Source: an uncultured Oscillospiraceae bacterium
Lineage (GTDB): Bacteria; Bacillota; Clostridia; Oscillospirales; Oscillospiraceae
Assembly: GCA_910584285.1 (NCBI GenBank)
Contig: CAJTYK010000006.1
Location: 5,463 to 69,462, forward strand
DNA: 64,000 nt
Direction: 5' to 3'
Below the pieces are notes generated by a model. That model was not told where the DNA came from. It did no database searches and saw only the letters and a program-made list of their open reading frames with translations. Positions within the stretch are counted from its first letter, which is position 1, and the number at the start of each line of letters is the position of its first letter. Of the stretch, positions 59,840 to 64,000 are shown one piece after another. Position numbers and translations under genes: made by a program.

Positions 59840-60678
59840 GCGTCTACCTCCTCTGTGTATGCGCCCAATTCCTCTATGCTGTGGATCTGCCCATCGGCGG
59901 GAACATCCACCGTCCAGCCCTTCGGGCCAGCCAGGGGGAGGGGCTTCTTCCCTTTGTTGCGGACAAACCACCGGGTGGTGCCATAACCCTCAATATCCAT
60001 AAGCGCCAGCCCGGGGCGCTTCAAGAAATAGCTGGAATAGGATTCCAGCACGCCCAGGCAGTCATCGGCGCAGAAAATAGGACAGAGGTAGCTGTCGATC
60101 CGGCTTCCCGGCAGCAGACAGTCCAGCCCGCCCCGGCACCAGGGCACCTCCCCGTATTTGACGTACACCGTACTGACCTGAAGGTCAAGAGGATTGTCGC
60201 CCAGATCCAGCAAAACCTGAATGGGCCCGATCTGCGCCGATGTGTTTGACGGGGCAAGGGCCTCCGTACATCCGGCGCAAACGCGGTAAATCATGCCGTC
60301 CGGCATCTGGAAACGGAGGGAGCGATCCCCCTCGTTACAGATCCAGACCGCGCCATTTCCTGTGGCTGTGACGGTATAAAAATTGCTGTTGGAGTTCCCG
60401 TTTCGGCGCAAAATGCAGCCCCGTTTCTGGTAGCCCTCCAGTTCCTCCTGGCGCTTCTCCAGCGGGCGGAAGATCTGAGTCTCGTCACAACAACGCTCGG
60501 ACTGCACCGACAGCTGGATGCCGCGGCTCAGCTCCACCAGGGAAGCCTCCAGCTCCTCGAACCCCGTCTCTGTCTTGATGGCCGCCTGCTTCAGCGGCAT
60601 TTCCCCCGGTTTGAATTCTCCAAAGGTCAGGCACAGATCATCCTGCTGTACATCCGGAAAAGCCTTTTGATTATCCAT
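59836..60678 (-). CDS. Unrecognised 280-residue island protein, shared motif
   Basis: 280 residues. Helical N-terminal segment (TGFEELEASLVELSRGIQLS, about 38-58) then EKRQEELEGYQKRG; the remainder is beta-rich, with NGNSNSNFYTVTATGNGAVW, SLRFQMPDGMIYRV and cysteines in VCAGCTEAL. The end, WFVRNKGKKPLPLAG then DVPADGQIHSIEELG, carries the same N-x-G-x3-L signature as neighbouring genes. It overlaps the previous gene by one base (TAATG) and the next by ATGA. Unknown function. Confidence 0.7.
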   Translation of the reverse strand: MDNQKAFPDVQQDDLCLTFGEFKPGEMPLKQAAIKTETGFEELEASLVELSRGIQLSVQSERCCDETQIFRPLEKRQEELEGYQKRGCILRRNGNSNSNFYTVTATGNGAVWICNEGDRSLRFQMPDGMIYRVCAGCTEALAPSNTSAQIGPIQVLLDLGDNPLDLQVSTVYVKYGEVPWCRGGLDCLLPGSRIDSYLCPIFCADDCLGVLESYSSYFLKRPGLALMDIEGYGTTRWFVRNKGKKPLPLAGPKGWTVDVPADGQIHSIEELGAYTEEVDA

Positions 60679-61208
60679 TACATTCCCTCCTTCTCTTTGA
60701 TTTTCTCAGCGTAAGCGCGGCGCACCTCCTCGAACCCCTCCATAACCTCCGGGCTTTTGAGGTACTCCTCAAAAAACTTCTGTGCTTCCGGACTATTGCT
60801 GTCCACCTCCTGAACGGCTGTGTATTCGCCGGGAGCCAGCCATTCGCCGTCTACGGTCAACCGTTCCTCGCCGCTGTTGTAGAATACGACGCAGGGAAAG
60901 TCCAGCTCCTCGTGGTGCACGCGGATGCCGTTGGGGCGGTGATCCCTGGAGCTGGGTCTGCTCTCATGGAAAGCCACCAGATCGTCCCCGTCCTCGGACA
61001 TACGGATCACAGCCTCGTCCGCCTGGATGCCGTCGAAGGAGGTCTCCCAGAAAACCTCCTGAATGCCGCCTCCGGTGGTCAAAAGGCAGGCGTCCTCCAG
61101 CATGGAGTCCCTCGTTCGGTCCAGGCAGATGACGATCTTCTCCCCGGACCCGAGTTCAGCGTCCCGCTGGATCTTATCGGTGATGCGTTTGATGTCGTTC
61201 GCGTTCAT
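60678..61208 (-). CDS. Unrecognised 176-residue island protein, shared motif
   Basis: 176 residues with GGAGGAA upstream. First gene of the minus-strand island operon, with a consensus promoter at 61398-61426 and a 180-base leader. After strands around VICLDRTRDSML and AVIRMSEDGDDLVAFHE comes the clearest copy of the shared motif, CVVFYNSGEERLTVDGEWL then APGEYTAVQEVD. The C-terminal 45 residues are helical and charged (FFEEYLKSPEVMEGFEEV). Function unknown. Confidence 0.72.
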   Translation of the reverse strand: MNANDIKRITDKIQRDAELGSGEKIVICLDRTRDSMLEDACLLTTGGGIQEVFWETSFDGIQADEAVIRMSEDGDDLVAFHESRPSSRDHRPNGIRVHHEELDFPCVVFYNSGEERLTVDGEWLAPGEYTAVQEVDSNSPEAQKFFEEYLKSPEVMEGFEEVRRAYAEKIKEKEGM

Positions 61209-61397
61209 ACAAATTCCTCCATTTTTTTATTCAGAAGTGTGCTGTTTTCAAAAGAAAAGCCCGTTTCCCGGAAGATTTCCGAAAAACAGGCAACAAAAAA
61301 TGCGCAACAGCAAAACCCATGATTCAGAAATCACATTGGCTCGCCGCATACGCATGGCAAACGCTATAAAATTGTCAGTACAGCTTCTGTTGCTTTA

Positions 61398-61426
61398 TAT
61401 ATATCATAGCACAACAAATTTGTCAA
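61398..61426 (-). promoter_or_regulatory. Promoter of the island operon
   Basis: On the minus strand TTGACA (61421-61426), 17-base spacer, TATATA (61398-61403). The 180-base leader to 61208 contains several A/T-rich short repeats but no recognised RNA element. Confidence 0.8.
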
Positions 61427-61508
61427 GAGGAATTTTATTACCATGTTTTACCATGCTTTGACTGTGCAAAAGCAGAGACCCCGCGAGGCTGCTCTCCCAA
61501 ATTTACCC

Positions 61509-61537
61509 TTGACAGTTCTTGACGTCTATGGTATGGT
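61509..61537 (+). promoter_or_regulatory. Promoter of the 132-residue gene
   Basis: TTGACA at 61509-61514, 17-base spacer, TATGGT at 61532-61537. Divergent from the island-operon promoter about 85 bases away. Confidence 0.65.
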
Positions 61538-61578
61538 GATAGCGGATAAAGTAAATATCCCATCGGGCCAAGCTTTAT

Positions 61579-61627
61579 GCGGTCACGATTCTCCGTCAGC
61601 GGAGAAGTCGTGGCCGCTTATTTTTTG
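61579..61627 (+). terminator. Attenuator-like hairpin before the 132-residue gene
   Basis: GCGGTCACGATTCTCCG pairs with CGGAGAAGTCGTGGCCGC in a long imperfect stem (61579-61617), followed by TTATTTTTTG. It ends 15 bases before the start codon and directly before the GAAAGGAG ribosome site, so full termination would silence the gene. Confidence 0.7.
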
Positions 61628-61642
61628 AAAGGAGTACAGACG

Positions 61643-62041
61643 ATGGAGATGAACGAACAGGACTTTTTTAGGAGCAACCCGGAAGGGGCCATCATCGTGG
61701 CCCTGGACGATCAAGAGGATGGGCTTCTGTTCGGTGCGGTGGAGTTGCGGAACGGAGAGGAGAACTGGCTTGAATATGAGCTGGAGTTTGAATCGGACGG
61801 TGAAACCGTGTCCCTTTACCGAGGGGCGGAGGATACGCCCACGCTGGAATACCACGCCGGAAGGCGGCGGGTGGACACCGTGGCTTTGCCGGGCCGGTTG
61901 CTGGTATTTTGGAACCATGGCCGACATTCGCTGGCGGTGGACGGAGATCCGCTGTCCCCTGGGGAACTCACTGCCTGCGCCCCCCAGGGAGCAGCTCCCT
62001 GGCTGATCCGCTTTGCCAGTTGGCTGCCGGAGTGGGAATGA
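61643..62041 (+). CDS. Unrecognised 132-residue island protein, shared motif
   Basis: 132 residues from ATG 61643 with GAAAGGAG 9 bases upstream. Acidic N-terminus (MEMNEQDFFRSNPEGAIIVA), strands around GLLFGAVELRNGEENWLEY, then LLVFWNHGRHSLAVDGDPL and SPGELTACAPQ, the same N-x-G-x3-L-x-V-x-G-x2-L-x-P-G pattern as in the operon on the other strand. It ends 8 bases from the convergent 297-residue gene. Unknown function. Confidence 0.7.
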   Translation: MEMNEQDFFRSNPEGAIIVALDDQEDGLLFGAVELRNGEENWLEYELEFESDGETVSLYRGAEDTPTLEYHAGRRRVDTVALPGRLLVFWNHGRHSLAVDGDPLSPGELTACAPQGAAPWLIRFASWLPEWE

Positions 62042-62049
62042 CGCCCCGG

Positions 62050-62943
62050 TCAGCTTTGCGGCTGAGGTCGTCCCTCCCTGTGAACCCGGTCCATCCATAC
62101 GGCGTGATCTGCCGGATTGTAGTCCGTTACATCGTAAAGAAACGAATTTCTCCAAAAATAGCCGGCAAGTATGTGCGCGTCTTCATTGGGGCAGCCCAAA
62201 GCTAACAGGAGCTTCTCATTTCTCGCGATCTTGTTCGCACTGTCCCAGACAGGAAGGGACATGATATCCTCGTGCTTGAGCCTGAGCGCCTTCCGTTTCG
62301 AATGATTGGGGCTTAGGACGCGGCCTGTGTTGGCAGGGATCTTCTGCCCCTCCACCTTGATCGGAAGACTGCCGGTATTCCAGCAGACCAGCGGAAAATC
62401 AAAGGAGTCCTCATCCAAAATAATCCCGTCCATGCTTTTGTTTATGTGGAAGGATAAATCATACAGCGTCCCAATTCCTTCAATGCGGTAACTATCTGAT
62501 TTCCATTCCTCTGTGCTCTCCTGGCTACTACTGTCGCAACCGTACGAGATCTGGATCTCTGTGCCCAGAGTCAGGGATTTTGCGTCCTTGGGAACAATAA
62601 CGGAGAATATATGCTCCTCGTCATCCATTTCATCTTCATCCAGTTCCCGGTACGGATCGTCCTCCGGATCCCATTCGTCCTCGTCCTCCTCGTCAACCCA
62701 GTCGCCCTCCCGGTATTCCTCGCAGGCCGCAAGGTAATCCTTGTTTTTCGAGACACGTGTGCCCTGTCGGAACTCGCCCGACAAAAACTGCATTAGGCCT
62801 GTTTCACGGTCTATGAAAACCGCGTCATCTCCGAAGCCAGGGTTCTTCCGGTTTAGTCCAAGAATTAAGAATTTTCGGACATGGGCCAGACTTGGCATAT
62901 TCAGCATCCGCCCCGCAATTTTTTTCGCTTCCCCTGTTGTCAT
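62050..62943 (-). CDS. Unrecognised 297-residue island protein, shared motif and acidic stretch
   Basis: 297 residues from ATG 62943. After MTTGEAKKIAGRML and a helical part comes a highly acidic segment (about 80-115: VDEEDEDEWDPEDDPYREL). Beta-rich region next (IFSVIVPKDAKSLTLGTEIQ), then LVCWNTGSLPIKVEGQKIP with NTGRVLSPNHSKRK, the shared N-x-G-x3-L-x-V-x-G motif. The N-terminal KFLILGLNRKNPGFGDDAV is not recognised. Its start region lacks a strong ribosome site. Unknown function; family member of the neighbouring island genes by motif only. Confidence 0.68.
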   Translation of the reverse strand: MTTGEAKKIAGRMLNMPSLAHVRKFLILGLNRKNPGFGDDAVFIDRETGLMQFLSGEFRQGTRVSKNKDYLAACEEYREGDWVDEEDEDEWDPEDDPYRELDEDEMDDEEHIFSVIVPKDAKSLTLGTEIQISYGCDSSSQESTEEWKSDSYRIEGIGTLYDLSFHINKSMDGIILDEDSFDFPLVCWNTGSLPIKVEGQKIPANTGRVLSPNHSKRKALRLKHEDIMSLPVWDSANKIARNEKLLLALGCPNEDAHILAGYFWRNSFLYDVTDYNPADHAVWMDRVHREGRPQPQS

Positions 62944-63195
62944 ACTGGTTTCACCGCCCTCTCTCCGCAATTTTACTGGATCAATTATAATCTGTCAAGC
63001 AGGCTGTCTGCTCATAATGTTTACCTGCCGGATGGGCACGCGAGCACCTCTACCAGGCACTGTGTGATTTCATCTCCCTCCAGCCGCTGCTGTCCGTGAA
63101 CGGGGAATTCCGCACCCTGTCAGAGCCAGGTATCCGGCTGATCCAGGGCAAAACCGGTGAACAGACAAGGAAACTGGCTGCGCTCTGGAGGCAGA
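62944..63195 (+). other. Mobile-element-like fragment
   Basis: On the plus strand from about 63043 the frame HLYQALCDFISLQPLLSVNG, then EFRTLSEPGIRLIQGK and QTRKLAALWRQIKGVSVPEG, runs to about 63250 without a start codon and enters the repA remnant. It looks like the internal part of a gene cut at both ends. No family is recognised. Confidence 0.35.
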
Positions 63196-63569
63196 TCAAG
63201 GGCGTCTCAGTGCCCGAGGGGGAGACAGACTGGTACGCCGTCCTGGCCGCTTCTCCCAGATCAGGTTCAGCTCCTTCAGTGCGCGGAAGGCCACCGTCAC
63301 CCGCTGTTCACACACCCGCAGTTCCCGCACCAGCTCCCTCCGGGGAAAGATGACGAATACCTCCCCAAAGTCGTTCACCCAACCATTCCTGCGGGAGAGC
63401 TGGAAGCGGTTGAGCAGAAAAGTGTAGGCTACCTTGGCGTCCAAACTCATGCTGGCATAGCGCGGATCGAAAACAGCCAGCGGGGCATCTGCATATGGTA
63501 AATACTCTGCACGTCCGTCTGCTTCATCAAGGTGAAGGACGGGCGCTCTTTCATAGCTGCGGCCCTCAT
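63196..63569 (-). pseudogene. Broken replication initiator protein A (RepA N-terminal) gene
   Basis: GGAGGTATTTTC precedes an ATG at 63569 that opens KERPSFTLMKQTDVQSIYHM, then QMPRWLF. After that the frame is lost near 63465-63480, and the continuation DPRYASMSLDAKVAYTFLLN, RFQLSRRNGWVNDFGEVFVI and FPRRELVRELRV lies in another frame. This order is that of RepA-type initiators of Firmicutes conjugative elements. After WEKRPGR the sequence diverges and stops at 63196, so the gene is both frameshifted and truncated. Confidence 0.75.
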
Positions 63570-63602
63570 GAAAATACCTCCATTCGGCGGGCCAACTGGC
63601 CC

Positions 63603-63631
63603 TTGATAGTTTGATAAAATTCTGATAAAAT
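63603..63631 (+). promoter_or_regulatory. Promoter of the antitoxin gene
   Basis: TTGATA at 63603-63608, 17-base spacer, TAAAAT at 63626-63631, about 30 bases before the ATG. Confidence 0.7.
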
Positions 63632-63656
63632 AAAGACAGCAAAAGGAGGGGTCCCT

Positions 63657-63929
63657 ATGATGCACATTCGTCCTGTTTCAGATTTGAGAAACAAGTTTCC
63701 CGAAATTGAACAGACCGTATTGAAGAATGGGGAGCCCGTTTACTTGACAAAAAACGGCTACGGCTCTATGGTGCTTCTCAGCTTGGAGCAGTACGCCGCG
63801 CTGACTGATGATGTGGAACTGGCGTTGGATGAGGCAGATAAGGCGGCGGAGCTGTCCGACGTGCGCTATTCTGGGCAGGAAGTATTCAGCCGGGTAAGGG
63901 GGCGTATCCGTGAACGGAAGGCGCTATAA
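63657..63929 (+). CDS. Phd/YefM-family antitoxin
   Basis: 90 residues. HIRPVSDLRNKFPEIEQTVL and NGEPVYLTKNGYGSMVLLSLEQYAAL are the Phd/YefM N-terminal DNA-binding fold; the C-terminal tail (ELALDEADKAAELSDVRYSG) is the toxin-binding part. AAAGGAGGGG precedes ATGATG. The usual RelE/ParE or YoeB-type toxin gene should start within about 20 bases; none is visible in the remaining 70 bases, so it may be outside this frame, lost, or an orphan antitoxin. Confidence 0.85.
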   Translation: MMHIRPVSDLRNKFPEIEQTVLKNGEPVYLTKNGYGSMVLLSLEQYAALTDDVELALDEADKAAELSDVRYSGQEVFSRVRGRIRERKAL

Positions 63930-64000
63930 GCTGAGTATCCTCCCCCCACGGTAATTGAATGAGTGAAGAAAATGTAAACAAGGTCTAACCAAACAAGATA

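Noticed and set aside
1..64000. CRISPR arrays, rRNA and tRNA genes, complete insertion sequences
   Set aside because: No regularly spaced repeats, no rRNA or complete tRNA cloverleaf, and no intact transposase were seen on either strand.

Overview
The window looks like a chromosome segment of a high-GC, spore-forming member of the Clostridia, most likely of the gut Oscillospirales type (relatives of Flavonifractor, Lawsonibacter or Oscillibacter). The basis is Spo0A with a perfect 0A box, a T-box leader with Ile specificity, a Firmicutes-style darA-holB-ricT block, split transketolase subunits, a phosphate butyryltransferase, an ANTAR regulator inside a glnA-gltBD block, and consensus sigma-A promoters (TTGACA-17-TATAAT) with strong ribosome binding sites. 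The species assignment is inference.

Layout. 1-1.6 kb: end of a CinA/PncC-type gene and a stalk-domain envelope protein. 1.6-6.1 kb (minus): GHKL sensor kinase, then galM and a two-subunit transketolase. 6.3-13.4 kb (plus): DUF1538 transporter with a double PII-like partner, a mini-kinase, a Nudix hydrolase, an Orn/Lys/Arg-decarboxylase fold protein, darA, holB, ricT. 13.4-16.0 kb: an ECF sigma factor overlapping a membrane-anchored serpin with an anti-sigma-like N-terminus, followed by a frameshifted lipoprotein gene. 16.2-26.9 kb: AraC/GyrI-like regulator, ileS with a T-box that has become separated from it by a divergent XRE/DUF6809 cassette, ptb, prmA, a second XRE/DUF6809 cassette, thiI, comF, secG. 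27-38.4 kb (mostly plus): recJ, relA/spoT, a probable D-aspartate cross-bridge cluster (ATP-grasp ligase, Asp/Glu racemase, MurE-like ligase), pullulanase (minus), spo0A. 38.5-52.5 kb (minus): ahcY, a YdeI-family gene, pncB, gltD-gltB-ANTAR-glnA, purC, purF.

52.6-64 kb is an accessory island: lower GC, remnants of mobile-element genes (a possible recombinase tail, a broken repA), an orphan Phd-type antitoxin, and two systems of interest. The first is a convergent pair: a TIR-domain protein with Sel1-like repeats, and a membrane protein with a K+-channel-like pore segment, a TrkA-N-like region and a C-terminal RyR domain. This suggests a nucleotide-signalling defence pair (TIR as signal generator, RyR channel as effector). 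The second is a tightly packed minus-strand operon plus two flanking genes of unrecognised proteins. Five of them share a motif of the form N-x-G-x(3)-L-x-V-x-G-x(2)-L-x-P-G, and two calcineurin-like phosphoesterases (one broken) sit at the far end.

Other points needing a second look are the ECF/serpin unit, the displaced T-box, the two XRE/DUF6809 cassettes, a palindromic element that forms the 3' ends of two unrelated genes, and terminator hairpins placed just before the start codons of gltB, purF and an island gene.
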